Origin: Thermaurantimonas aggregans
GTDB lineage: Bacteria > Bacteroidota > Bacteroidia > Flavobacteriales > Schleiferiaceae
Direction of reading: 5' to 3'
Assembly (NCBI RefSeq): GCF_003851885.1
Contig: NZ_BHZE01000009.1
Span: forward strand, 46,954-110,953
Length of the DNA stretch: 64,000 nucleotides
Part shown: positions 55,295-64,000 of the stretch, one piece after another
Layout: every line of letters starts with the position of its first letter
Numbering within the stretch: position 1 is the stretch's first letter
Notes under the pieces: model-generated
Databases searched by the model: none
Told to the model about the DNA's origin: nothing
Seen by the model: the letters and a program-made list of their open reading frames with translations, nothing else
Translations under genes and position numbers: made by a program

Positions 55295-58200
55295 ATGAAC
55301 TTAAACATGCGCTGTGCACTCTTTGCTTTGTTTCTTCTACCAGCTTTTGCAGGCTACAGTCAAAAAAAGTCAAACCAGAACACTTCGACTGCTTCCGAAA
55401 AAAAGGAAAATAGTCTCTCCCTGTCCGGTTTAAAGTGGCGTTCTATCGGCCCAGCCACCTTCGGCGGACGCATTGCTGACATTGCCGTTAATCCGAATGA
55501 TTTTAATGAATATTATTTGGCCATTGCTTCGGGCGGAATCTTTAAAACTTCCAACGGCGGAGTCACCTTTTCTCCCGTCTTCGAAAATCAAACCTCCTAC
55601 TCTATAGGCTGCTTAGCCATCGATCCCAAAAATCCGAAAACCATTTGGGCTGGCTCAGGCGAAAACAACAATCAGCGCTCCGTGGGCTATGGCGACGGAG
55701 TATATCGCTCTGACGACGGAGGACGCACCTGGCGAAATGTAGGCCTAAAGACCAGCGAACACATTGGAATGATTGCCATTGACCCTCGCAATAGTGACCA
55801 TGTGTATGTAGCTGCCTATGGCCCTCTCTGGTCAAAGGGCGGTGAGCGCGGCATATATAAAACGACAGACGGCGGCCGAACTTGGCAAAGACTGCTACAC
55901 GTGAGCGACCATACGGGTTTTAATGAAATTCACATTGACCGCAGCAATCCTAACCGCCTATATGCTACAGCACACCAACGTCGCAGACATACCTTTACTT
56001 ACATCTCGGGCGGCCCTGAAAGTGCCCTTTACGTTAGCAACGACGCCGGTCGTACCTGGGATAAAGTGACCAATGGACTTCCTAAAGATGCAGACCTCGG
56101 CCGTATTTCACTGGCTCAAAGTCCTGCCAATCCGCAGCGCATCTATTTGATGGTCGAAGGTCATGGCATTTACGTTTCTGCTGACCGGGGCAATTCCTTT
56201 CAAAAAACCAACGACTACTATACCTCGGGTAATTACTATGTAAAACTCATCGCACATCCCGCTGACGAGATGGTGTGCTTCAGTATGGATACCTACACCC
56301 ACATCACTCGCGATGGGGGCAAAACTTGGGTGCGCTGGACCGAAGACAAAAAACACGTAGACAACCATGCCCTTTGGATTAATCCGAAGAATCCCCTCCA
56401 CATGCTTAACGGAAATGACGGAGGCCTTTATGAAACCTACGATGCTGGTCAATCATGGCGCTTCATCGATAACCTCCCTATACTTCAGCTCTACCGCGTA
56501 AGCGTCGATAATGAAGGACCTTTTTACAACGTGTATGGCGGTACGCAAGACAATAGCTCCATCGGTGGCCCATCACGTACTCGTTACGTACAGGGCATCA
56601 CAAATGCCGATTGGTTTGTAACACAGGGCGGTGACGGTTTTAAAACCCAAATCGACCCACAAAATCCCAACATTGTCTATGCACAATACCAATATGGCGG
56701 ATTAGCTCGCTATGACCGCGCCACCGGTGAACGCGTAATGATACGTCCTATTGAGGAACCGGATAGCCCCGCCTATCGCTTCAATTGGGATGCACCCCTA
56801 ATTTTGAGCCATCATCAGCCCGGTACGCTCTACTTTGCTGCTCAGAAAGTTCTCAAATCAACCGACTACGGAAGCTCTTGGCAAGAGATCAGTCCAGACC
56901 TGAGCCGCCAGATCGACCGTAATACCTTGAAGGTGATGGACCGCTACTGGGGCGTGGATGCAATAGCCCGTCACCGCAGCACGACGCCATATGGCAACAT
57001 CCTTCAGCTCACCGAAGCACCACTCAAAAGCGGTCGTCTGGCCGCCGGCACCGACGATGGCCTCATTCACATCACCGATGACGATGGCCGTACCTGGCGA
57101 CGGGCAGCTGCTTTGCCTGGCGTGCCAGAGCGTGCTTTCATCAGTGCTCTTCTTTGGTCAGCCCACAGCGAAAATACCCTTTATGCAGCTGCAAACAATC
57201 ATCAGGAAGGTGACTTCCGCCCCTACCTATTCCGCTCAACCGATGCCGGCCGCACTTGGCAAGCTATTACCACAGGTCTGCCTGATCGAGGTTCCGTATG
57301 GTGCATCGCCGAAGATCCGGAAGAGCCTAATCTCCTATTTACCGGCACTGAATTTTCCATATACACTTCACTCAATGGCGGTCGTCAATGGCTACCTCTC
57401 AATGGGGGCTTACCTACCATACCCGTGCGAGATATCGCCATTCAGTCCACTCACCACGACCTGGTGATTGCCACCTTTGGTCGAGGCTTTTATGTGCTTG
57501 ACGACTACTCAGTGCTGCGCGAAATGGCCCGTCGCGACTGGAGCCAACTGCCTTTTGCCGTGGCCTCTGATCGTCCGGGACTCCTCTATCAAGAAGCCAA
57601 TAAATACGGTTACAGCCGCGCTGGATTTTTGGGTGATGGCTTCATTATGGCCGATAATCCGCCTATCGGTAAAACTTTTACTTTTTATTTGAAAGAAGCA
57701 CCTAAAACCCTGCGTGATCTTCGTAAAGAAAAGGAAAAGAAAGCCAATCCGGCTACCGATCCGCTCCCAAATCCCACCCTTGCCGAGTTAAGAGCTGAAA
57801 AAGAAGAGGAAAAACCCTATCTCATCTTCGCTATCTCCGACCAAGCAGGCCAAGAGGTAGCTCGCTTCACCACAGATGCTTCTGCAGGTTTGAGACGCGT
57901 CACCTGGGATGGTCGCTACACCGCACGTCACACTTTTCCCACAGGCCAGCACACCGATCTAAAAGCCTCAGCCCACAAGGCACCTGCTGGTCGCTATAGT
58001 CTATCAGTCTTTTTACATACCCGCGATACCCTTCAAACACTTGTCAGCAATCATTCTTTTGAACTAATGACCCTCGATGCCGAAGTGTTCCCCGCCAAAG
58101 ATCAGAGCTCGCTACTGGTACATCGCCGGCGCGCTGAAGACCTTCGCCGTCAACTCACCGCTGCAGGCAATCAGCTCGATGAGCTCACCGCCGAAGTCCG

Positions 58201-58570
58201 CTCTGTCAAGAACGCCTTGCGCATTTTGCCGGGTTCAGATCCTCAGCGATTGAAGGAGGCAACCGACATCGAGCGACAACTCGGTGACGTCTCCATTGCC
58301 CTGCGCGGTAATAAAATTCTAGGCAACGACGAAATACCCATGCCCACGCCATTAATCGATCGTCTCAACAACGCCATTTATACCCTCTACTATTATTCAG
58401 GCGAACCTACTGGTACAGCCTTGCGACAACTTGACATCGTAACCGATCAACTACCTGCGGTACTACGTCAACTTCGGGATGCCCGCCAGCGCATCGACTT
58501 CCTCACCACTTACCTCATCGACATTGGTGGCCCCTATTGGAAGAGCAGACTACCTGAACATCAGAGATAA
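55295..58570 (+). CDS. Large secreted Asp-box/VPS10-type propeller protein
   Basis: 1091 residues from ATG 55295; the frame opens earlier from a TTG but this ATG gives the signal peptide (MNLNMRCALFALFLLPAFAGY). The bulk (about 45-800) is a ten-bladed-type beta-propeller with many Asp boxes such as YRSDDGGRTWR, YKTTDGGRTWQ, VSNDAGRTWD and FRSTDAGRTWQ, as in sortilin/VPS10 and glycosyl-hydrolase BNR proteins. The C-terminal part (about 800-1091) has a charged linker (RKEKEKKANPA) and a coiled-coil helix. Commonly annotated as glycosyl hydrolase; no catalytic residues can be assigned, so binding of sugar or protein is equally possible. GC-rich compared with the left half of the window. Confidence 0.8.
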   Translation: MNLNMRCALFALFLLPAFAGYSQKKSNQNTSTASEKKENSLSLSGLKWRSIGPATFGGRIADIAVNPNDFNEYYLAIASGGIFKTSNGGVTFSPVFENQTSYSIGCLAIDPKNPKTIWAGSGENNNQRSVGYGDGVYRSDDGGRTWRNVGLKTSEHIGMIAIDPRNSDHVYVAAYGPLWSKGGERGIYKTTDGGRTWQRLLHVSDHTGFNEIHIDRSNPNRLYATAHQRRRHTFTYISGGPESALYVSNDAGRTWDKVTNGLPKDADLGRISLAQSPANPQRIYLMVEGHGIYVSADRGNSFQKTNDYYTSGNYYVKLIAHPADEMVCFSMDTYTHITRDGGKTWVRWTEDKKHVDNHALWINPKNPLHMLNGNDGGLYETYDAGQSWRFIDNLPILQLYRVSVDNEGPFYNVYGGTQDNSSIGGPSRTRYVQGITNADWFVTQGGDGFKTQIDPQNPNIVYAQYQYGGLARYDRATGERVMIRPIEEPDSPAYRFNWDAPLILSHHQPGTLYFAAQKVLKSTDYGSSWQEISPDLSRQIDRNTLKVMDRYWGVDAIARHRSTTPYGNILQLTEAPLKSGRLAAGTDDGLIHITDDDGRTWRRAAALPGVPERAFISALLWSAHSENTLYAAANNHQEGDFRPYLFRSTDAGRTWQAITTGLPDRGSVWCIAEDPEEPNLLFTGTEFSIYTSLNGGRQWLPLNGGLPTIPVRDIAIQSTHHDLVIATFGRGFYVLDDYSVLREMARRDWSQLPFAVASDRPGLLYQEANKYGYSRAGFLGDGFIMADNPPIGKTFTFYLKEAPKTLRDLRKEKEKKANPATDPLPNPTLAELRAEKEEEKPYLIFAISDQAGQEVARFTTDASAGLRRVTWDGRYTARHTFPTGQHTDLKASAHKAPAGRYSLSVFLHTRDTLQTLVSNHSFELMTLDAEVFPAKDQSSLLVHRRRAEDLRRQLTAAGNQLDELTAEVRSVKNALRILPGSDPQRLKEATDIERQLGDVSIALRGNKILGNDEIPMPTPLIDRLNNAIYTLYYYSGEPTGTALRQLDIVTDQLPAVLRQLRDARQRIDFLTTYLIDIGGPYWKSRLPEHQR

Positions 58571-58692
58571 AAATTTGCTCTGGTGGGGCTGTAAGCGCTG
58601 AAAGTTCTTGAATATGCGCTTCGACCCCAAGATCTGGCATCGCGAAGTGCTGCTTGTTAATCGCTCTAAAGTGTATCATCCATATCTTTTGT

Positions 58693-58720
58693 AAAGCGGC
58701 CCTTTTGGCCGCTTTGTTTT
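58693..58720 (+). terminator. Terminator after the propeller gene
   Basis: AAAGCGGCC / GGCCGCTTT with a five-base loop and TGTTTT tail. Confidence 0.78.
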
Positions 58721-58756
58721 AAAAACTTTAACTTTAACGGAAACCGAAACTTAGAA

Positions 58757-58906
58757 CACAGATTTGTGCTGATTTAGTTGTGGTTTTTCGATGATGTATA
58801 ATTACTCAGCTTATTCGAATGACAAAACAACCTTGACCATTACTTTAACTAAAAACCCAAACTCAAATTCAAATCCCTTATGCGCCAATCTGCGAGTTCT
58901 GCGGGA
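58757..58906 (+). repeat. Dispersed intergenic repeat, copy B
   Basis: Starts CACAGATTTG and ends GTTCTGCGGGA, the same ends as copy A at 40405-40599, with the AACTCAAATTCAAAT run between. No ORF. Confidence 0.65.
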
Positions 58907-59082
58907 AAAATGGATTAATAGGAAAAAACTTTGCTTGAATTTTATCGAAAGCAAAAAAAGATTTTAACTCGAATTACTACCTCTAATATTTGCTTCTCCT
59001 TCGTACCAAGTCAAAACCAATTTTTAACCAAATCTTTTTGTCTCTCACGTTCTATCTCTTAATTCAGCCTATCAGATTTTTC

Positions 59083-59090
59083 TACTTTTG
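59083..59090 (+). promoter_or_regulatory. -7 element that decides the aspS start
   Basis: TACTTTTG, 22 bases before ATG 59113. The reading frame is open 41 codons further upstream, but those codons precede the -7 box and have no likeness to AspRS. Confidence 0.5.
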
Positions 59091-59112
59091 CTCGCCTATC
59101 AATTTTTTTTAC

Positions 59113-60864
59113 ATGTATAGAACACACACCTGTGGAGAGCTGCGTTTACATCACCAAGGTCAGCAAGTGACATTAGCCGGTTGGGTACAGCGCATTCGCA
59201 AGCTTGGCGCAATCACTTTTGTAGATGTTCGTGATCGCTTCGGCATCACTCAACTCGCTTTTTACGAAGACTCGGATAAAGAAAATTTCGACAAAGCCAA
59301 TGAGTTAGGCAGAGAATACGTCATTCAAGTCACTGGCATTGTTCGCGAACGAGACAGCAAGAATCCAAATCTGCCAACAGGCGATATCGAAGTGGTTCCC
59401 CACACACTGCGCATACTAAATGCCAGCAAAACCCCACCTTTCACCATCGAAGACGAAACAGACGGGGGCGACGAGCTGCGTATGAAGTATCGTTACCTCG
59501 ACCTGCGTCGCAATCCGCTGAAAAACAACCTAATGCTGCGCTATCGCATTGGCATGGAGGTGCGCAGGTATCTCGATTCCCTTGGATTTATCGACATCGA
59601 GACCCCCTTTCTCATCAAATCCACACCCGAAGGTGCTCGCGACTTTGTGGTGCCCTCGCGCATCCATCCCGGTCATTTTTACGCCCTTCCTCAAAGTCCA
59701 CAGACCTTCAAACAACTCTTGATGGTAGCAGGCTTCGATCGCTACTATCAAATTGTTCGCTGCTTTCGAGACGAAGATTTACGCGCTGACCGTCAGCCTG
59801 AGTTTACTCAAATTGACTGTGAAATGGCCTTCGTCGAACAGGAAGATATCCTTCAAACGTTCGAAGGCCTTGTGCGTCACTTGCTAAAAGAGATTAAGGG
59901 CATTGAGGTCGGACCTTTCCCAAGAATGAGCTATGCTGATGCTATGCGCCTCTACGGCTGTGACAAGCCCGACATTCGATTCGGCATGCAGTTCGTCGAA
60001 TTAAATGACATAGCTAAGGGCTTTGGCTTTAAAGTTTTTGACGAAGCCGAATTGGTTGTAGCTATCAACGCTCAGGGCTGTGCCCACTACAGCCGCAAGC
60101 AGATCGACGAACTCATGGAGTATGTCCGTCGTCCACAGATCGGTGCCGGCGGCCTTGCCTGGATGAAAAGAGATGAAAATGGGTTAAAGTCATCGTTTGA
60201 CAAGTTTTACACTCCCTCACAACTCGAGGCCATTGCCGAAAAAGCCAAGGTAACCAATGGCGACCTTTTGCTCATCTTAGCCGGTCCTGAAGCAAAAACT
60301 CGCAAAGCCTTACACGAACTGCGCATGTATATGGGTGAAAAACTCGGCTTGCGCAAGCCCGATGAGTTTGCCCCTCTTTGGGTGCTTGACTTTCCACTGC
60401 TCGAGTGGGATGAAGAGACTGGCCGTTGGCATGCCATGCATCATCCATTTACCTCGCCTAAACCCGAAGATATCCACCTTCTTGACTCAGACCCCGGAAG
60501 CGTGCGCGCCAATGCCTACGATATGGTACTCAATGGCAATGAAATTGGCGGTGGCTCTATTCGAATCTTCGATCGCCAGCTTCAGAAGAAGATGTTTCAA
60601 CTGTTGGGCTTCAGCGACGAAAAAGCACAGGAACAGTTTGGTTTTCTGATGAATGCTTTTGAATACGGCGCACCACCTCACGGAGGTATTGCTTTTGGAT
60701 TTGATAGATTGGTCGCCTTGCTTGGCGGTCATGAGACTATACGCGAATTCATCGCCTTTCCAAAAAACAATGCAGGTCGTGACCTAATGATCGATGCTCC
60801 CTCGCCCATTGATGAGGAGCAGCTCCAAGAATTGCATATTTCTACGATAAACCCACAGGTATGA
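59113..60864 (+). CDS. aspS: Aspartyl-tRNA synthetase
   Basis: 583 residues from ATG 59113 ([11 protein letters not shown]). Class II synthetase: OB-fold anticodon domain (about 1-110; [14 protein letters not shown]), motif 1 and 2 in the catalytic core (FIDIETPFL about 158-166, then [20 protein letters not shown] about 215-234), the bacterial GAD insertion (about 290-410) and motif 3 [13 protein letters not shown] (about 522-534). Full length, bacterial type. Overlaps the DUF4197 gene by four bases. Confidence 0.97.
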   Translation: MYRTHTCGELRLHHQGQQVTLAGWVQRIRKLGAITFVDVRDRFGITQLAFYEDSDKENFDKANELGREYVIQVTGIVRERDSKNPNLPTGDIEVVPHTLRILNASKTPPFTIEDETDGGDELRMKYRYLDLRRNPLKNNLMLRYRIGMEVRRYLDSLGFIDIETPFLIKSTPEGARDFVVPSRIHPGHFYALPQSPQTFKQLLMVAGFDRYYQIVRCFRDEDLRADRQPEFTQIDCEMAFVEQEDILQTFEGLVRHLLKEIKGIEVGPFPRMSYADAMRLYGCDKPDIRFGMQFVELNDIAKGFGFKVFDEAELVVAINAQGCAHYSRKQIDELMEYVRRPQIGAGGLAWMKRDENGLKSSFDKFYTPSQLEAIAEKAKVTNGDLLLILAGPEAKTRKALHELRMYMGEKLGLRKPDEFAPLWVLDFPLLEWDEETGRWHAMHHPFTSPKPEDIHLLDSDPGSVRANAYDMVLNGNEIGGGSIRIFDRQLQKKMFQLLGFSDEKAQEQFGFLMNAFEYGAPPHGGIAFGFDRLVALLGGHETIREFIAFPKNNAGRDLMIDAPSPIDEEQLQELHISTINPQV

Positions 60865-61589
60865 AAATAATAAAGCTTTTCCTTCTACTACCTGTCCTTC
60901 TCCTTTTAAATGGATGCGATGTACTCACCCAAGTGGGTGGTTTACCCGGAATCAACCCCCTACCACCGAGTGAGGCTGAAGTAACTTCAGGTCTTAAAAG
61001 TGCCCTTGAAGTCGGCATAACGAATGCAGTGAAGCAAACCTCTGAGAATGGCGGATTTTTGAACAACAGCTTAATTCGAATTCCCTTTCCGCCGGAAGCC
61101 GCACGTATGGAACGCACCCTTCGAGACATCGGTCTAGGGGCTCAGGTCGATCAGTTTGTGCGCACCATGAATGCAGCAGCTGAAGAAGCCTCCAAAAAAG
61201 CTACTCCTATTTTCGTTAATGCCATTCGCCAAATGTCCTTTACAGACGTAATGAACATTTGGAGGGGCGATAGCACAGCAGCCACGCAATATCTTAAGCG
61301 CACTACATCTGATCAGTTGAGACAGGCTTTTACACCTGTTATCAAAGAAGCAATTGAAAAGGTCGAACTCACCGCACTTTGGAATCCCCTTGCATCAGCC
61401 TATAACAGCATTCCTTTTGTAACACCAGTAAATCCCAATCTCGAAAACTTTATCACCGATCGCGCACTCGAAGGGCTATTTGCAATGGTAGCTCGCGAAG
61501 AGGCCGCCATTCGTCGCGACCCTGCTGCTCGAGTCAATGACATCTTAAAGCGCGTCTTTGGCTGGCTCGACAATGAGAGAAAACAATAA
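60861..61589 (+). CDS. DUF4197 lipoprotein
   Basis: 242 residues. Lipoprotein signal ([19 protein letters not shown]; lipobox LLNGC) and a mostly helical mature domain with [18 protein letters not shown] and [20 protein letters not shown], the conserved start of DUF4197. Role unknown. Co-translated after aspS (ATGA overlap). Confidence 0.85.
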   Translation: MKIIKLFLLLPVLLLLNGCDVLTQVGGLPGINPLPPSEAEVTSGLKSALEVGITNAVKQTSENGGFLNNSLIRIPFPPEAARMERTLRDIGLGAQVDQFVRTMNAAAEEASKKATPIFVNAIRQMSFTDVMNIWRGDSTAATQYLKRTTSDQLRQAFTPVIKEAIEKVELTALWNPLASAYNSIPFVTPVNPNLENFITDRALEGLFAMVAREEAAIRRDPAARVNDILKRVFGWLDNERKQ

Positions 61590-62352
61590 TTCTTCGAAAA
61601 AGCTGGCTCACAATGGGTGGAAGTGGTTTTGGCTGCCCTTTCGCCTGTTGTGGCGCGCTTGGTTTTATACCACCATTTTTATAGCGATTGTATTAGTATT
61701 TCCCTTTATCACTGTACTGTCTCTGCGGCCGGAATGGTACAGATATTTTTTCTGGTTTGAGCGCATTTGGGCATATGTGGTCACCTTCTTAACAGGTTTT
61801 ATTCCCGTTATAAAAAACAGACATTATATCGATCGAAACAAACAGTACATCATTACGGCCAATCACACCAGCATGATGGACATAATGATGACCCTCATTG
61901 CAGTGCCTAATACATTTTTGTTTATTGGAAAAAAAGAACTAGCTAAATACCCCCTTTTTGGGTATTACTATAGGCGCACTAATATTTTGGTCGATCGCCA
62001 AAGCTTGAGCAGTAAAAAGAATGTGTATTGGAAAGCCGCTGAAAAAATCGCTCAAGGATACTCGGTGTGCATATATCCTGAAGGCGGTGTACCAGATGAG
62101 TCTATTGAGCTCGCTCCTTTTAAAATGGGAGCTTTTAAACTCGCGGTTGAAACTTCTACCGATATTTTGCCAATAAGCTTTCCTCGAACCAAAAGACATT
62201 TTCCTTACAGTGTTTTCAAAGGCCGGCCGGGTATTCTTACGGCTATCGTACATCCGCCCATCGAAGTATCAAAACTTCGATACGTTGAAGAAACCGATTT
62301 GCGCGATAAAACATTTCAAATCATTCTCTCCGGGCTGCGAAGCGAGTCATGA
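61573..62352 (+). CDS. plsC: 1-acyl-sn-glycerol-3-phosphate acyltransferase
   Basis: 259 residues from ATG 61573. Membrane helices about 22-45 and 63-80, then the acyltransferase motif NHTSMMD (the HX4D box, about 97-103), GKKEL, and YPEGG (about 171-175). Makes phosphatidic acid from lysophosphatidate. Its start lies inside the end of the DUF4197 gene (17-base overlap). Confidence 0.9.
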   Translation: MRENNNSSKKLAHNGWKWFWLPFRLLWRAWFYTTIFIAIVLVFPFITVLSLRPEWYRYFFWFERIWAYVVTFLTGFIPVIKNRHYIDRNKQYIITANHTSMMDIMMTLIAVPNTFLFIGKKELAKYPLFGYYYRRTNILVDRQSLSSKKNVYWKAAEKIAQGYSVCIYPEGGVPDESIELAPFKMGAFKLAVETSTDILPISFPRTKRHFPYSVFKGRPGILTAIVHPPIEVSKLRYVEETDLRDKTFQIILSGLRSES

Positions 62353-62472
62353 ACTGTTTTTTTAAAAAAAGGAAAAATCGTTATTTATCAAAGGCACTAA
62401 AAACAAATTTCAACCAGCAATTTCTTAAAACACACTCCCCGCTTTTAACTAGCCCTACAAGTGATTACTCCT

Positions 62473-62480
62473 TTACTTTG
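62473..62480 (+). promoter_or_regulatory. Weak -7 element for the PLP/CBS gene
   Basis: TTACTTTG, one mismatch to TAnnTTTG, 17 bases before ATG 62498. No spaced TTG. Confidence 0.3.
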
Positions 62481-62497
62481 CAACATAATATTTCTTT

Positions 62498-63871
62498 ATG
62501 ACCCGCGAAAAAAGAGTTTACAACAGTATAATCGAAGCCATAGGCAATACGCCCTTAATACGCCTGAATAGAATTGCACAAGACATTCCGTGTCCGGTTT
62601 ACGCTAAAGTAGAATATTTTAATCCAGGCCATAGCACAAAAGACCGCATGGCACTTAAGATGATCGAAGACGCCGAACGCGACGGCCGTTTGAAGCCCGG
62701 TGGAACCATCATAGAGTGTACTAGTGGAAATACAGGTATGGGCCTGGCCCTCGCTGCCGCTGTGAAAGGCTACAAGCTCATCTGCACGATGAACGACAAG
62801 CAAAGCAAAGAGAAAATGGACATTCTCCGAGCTATGGGGGCAGAGGTGTACGTATGCCCAACCAATGTAGCCCCAGACCATCCTGATTCATATTACTCTG
62901 TAGCTCGTCGATTAAATCAAGAGATTCCCAACTCCTTTTTTCCCAATCAATACGATAACCTTTCAAATCGTCAAGCGCACTACGAAACCACTGGCCCAGA
63001 GATTTGGGAACAAACTGAAGGACGCATTACTCACTTCGTAGTAGGTGTGGGTACCGGTGGTACCATTTCGGGCGTAGCGCGCTATTTGAAAGAAAAAAAT
63101 CCCAACATCCAAATCTGGGGAGCTGATACTTACGGATCTGTATTTAAAAAATACCACGAGACTGGCATTTTCGACGAAAACGAAATTTACTCTTACATCA
63201 CCGAAGGCATTGGCGAGGACATTCTGCCCGCTAACGTGGATTTCTCTCTTATCGATCGCTTTGAAAAAGTTACCGATAAAGACGGTGCGCTCATCGCACG
63301 TGAATTAGCCAAGAAGGAAGGACTCTTTCTCGGATACTCTGCCGGCAGTGCCTTTGGTGTGGTGCGCCAGCTCAAACACTTGCTCAAGCCAACTGATTTC
63401 GTAGTGGTGCTATTCCACGACCACGGCAGTCGATATGTAGGCAAAATTTACAACGACGATTGGATGCGTGAACGCGGCTTTTTGCCACAGAACAACAAAG
63501 TGGCGAAAGACTTTGTGGACAAGCACAGCCGCTTGCCGCTTTTGCACATAGGAGTAGGGGAGCCTGTAAGCAACGCCATTCGCCTGATGCGCAAACATTC
63601 TATCTCACAGCTACCTGTTACACGTGATGGCCAATTTGTCGGCTCACTCGACGAACGCACCCTATTTAATGCCGTAATTGAAGATCCCACAGCTGTAAAT
63701 AAACTCGCCGGCGAACTGATGAAAGAACCCTTCCCTATCGTAGAGGCCACTACACCGGTAGAAGAATTCAAGCACTACTTTACAGCTGACGTGGGGGCTG
63801 TACTCGTTCGTTTGGGGGGCAATGATTACCACATCATCACGCGCAACGATCTTATAGCGCTTCTCGGCTGA
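62498..63871 (+). CDS. PLP-dependent cysteine synthase/cystathionine beta-synthase with C-terminal CBS pair
   Basis: 457 residues. PLP lysine in NPGHSTKDRMALKMI (about 42-56), phosphate-binding TSGNTGMGLALAA (about 75-87) and GVGTGGTISG (about 177-186). The last 130 residues form two CBS domains (about 335-457; HSISQLPVTRDGQFVGSLDE). The domain order is that of cystathionine beta-synthase, which joins homocysteine and serine, though the same fold also makes cysteine from O-acetylserine; which reaction is used cannot be told. Ends in a terminator. Confidence 0.9.
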   Translation: MTREKRVYNSIIEAIGNTPLIRLNRIAQDIPCPVYAKVEYFNPGHSTKDRMALKMIEDAERDGRLKPGGTIIECTSGNTGMGLALAAAVKGYKLICTMNDKQSKEKMDILRAMGAEVYVCPTNVAPDHPDSYYSVARRLNQEIPNSFFPNQYDNLSNRQAHYETTGPEIWEQTEGRITHFVVGVGTGGTISGVARYLKEKNPNIQIWGADTYGSVFKKYHETGIFDENEIYSYITEGIGEDILPANVDFSLIDRFEKVTDKDGALIARELAKKEGLFLGYSAGSAFGVVRQLKHLLKPTDFVVVLFHDHGSRYVGKIYNDDWMRERGFLPQNNKVAKDFVDKHSRLPLLHIGVGEPVSNAIRLMRKHSISQLPVTRDGQFVGSLDERTLFNAVIEDPTAVNKLAGELMKEPFPIVEATTPVEEFKHYFTADVGAVLVRLGGNDYHIITRNDLIALLG

Positions 63872-63877
63872 ACAATT

Positions 63878-63917
63878 AAAGAAGGTGTCCAAAAAGTAAA
63901 GGACGCCTTCTTTTTTA
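63878..63917 (+). terminator. Terminator after the PLP/CBS gene
   Basis: AAAGAAGGTGTCC pairs with GGACGCCTTCTTT (one G-T pair) across a ten-base loop and is followed by TTTATTTT. Confidence 0.82.
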
Positions 63918-64000
63918 TTTTGATAAAACCCTTAATTGAAGTAAATTAGAGCCATCATAGACATTTTAAGTGAGGCGAGTAGTCTTTAAACAGCAACCCG

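Larger units (their letters stand above)
58571..59112. other. Gap between the propeller gene and aspS
   Basis: Holds a possible 26-codon ORF (58614-58694), a terminator (58693-58720), repeat copy B, and the aspS -7 box. No larger gene. Confidence 0.5.

Noticed and set aside
58990..59112. Upstream extension of aspS
   Set aside because: Precedes the -7 box and adds hydrophobic residues unknown in AspRS.

Overview
The window reads as chromosomal DNA of a Bacteroidota bacterium (Flavobacteriales/Cytophagales-like; I cannot name the genus). Evidence: a PorW/SprE-type secretion lipoprotein and a probable type IX secretion cargo with a C-terminal sorting-like domain, a TonB-dependent receptor, a fused two-subunit E1 dehydrogenase, the epimerase-type threonine dehydrogenase, an F-ATPase operon that ends at atpG without atpDC, almost no Shine-Dalgarno sequences, and a recurrent TAnnTTTG element 10-45 bases before start codons (the Bacteroidota -7 box). 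Base composition is uneven: the sensor-kinase region (about 4-9 kb) is very AT-rich, and the right third is much richer in GC. I saw no tRNA, rRNA, CRISPR array, insertion sequence or phage.

Layout. 1-3.9 kb: an RND efflux pump (cut by the left edge) with its membrane-fusion lipoprotein, divergent from a five-PAS sensor protein that stops after its phospho-acceptor helix and is translationally coupled to a lone receiver (3.97-6.7 kb). 6.6-9.9 kb: an operon of phosphopantetheinyl transferase, TonB receptor and hemD on the minus strand. 10-15.2 kb: a lamin-tail surface protein, a ureohydrolase and an OmpA protein with calcium-type repeats. 15.2-23.5 kb, minus strand: Hsp20, threonine dehydrogenase, an epimerase, then infB-nusA-rimP behind the best promoter of the window with a terminator-like leader hairpin, and a sirtuin. 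23.6-27.8 kb: a tight four-gene unit of receiver, TPR/beta-barrel outer-membrane protein, membrane-anchored HEAT protein and processive GT2 synthase, which looks like an exopolysaccharide synthesis and export system and is my main candidate for something undescribed. 27.8-33.7 kb: fused E1 dehydrogenase, a TPR protein, a coiled-coil protein of the C4-zinc-ribbon family without its cysteines, and Nif3. 33.8-42 kb: DUF1648 protein, lysA-GNAT-aspartate kinase, a small lipoprotein, OmpH/Skp, pgi, hemA. 42.2-45.3 kb: alpha/beta hydrolase, engB, a GH16-like protein and a ligase-associated exonuclease. 45.5-54.2 kb: sprE, bactofilin, atpZ and a small membrane protein chained by overlapping codons, then atpB-E-F-H-A-G with a strong hairpin between atpE and atpF. 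54.3-63.9 kb: OmpA lipoprotein, a large Asp-box/VPS10 propeller protein, aspS, DUF4197 lipoprotein, plsC and a PLP/CBS-domain enzyme.

How it fits together: most genes are core housekeeping (translation, ATP synthesis, lysine, tetrapyrrole, sulfur amino-acid and envelope metabolism). Accessory interest lies in the putative polysaccharide unit, the truncated kinase/receiver pair, the lysine-operon acetyltransferase, several proteins that have lost metal-binding or proton-relay residues, and a non-coding repeat present at two distant intergenic sites (about 40.4 and 58.8 kb).
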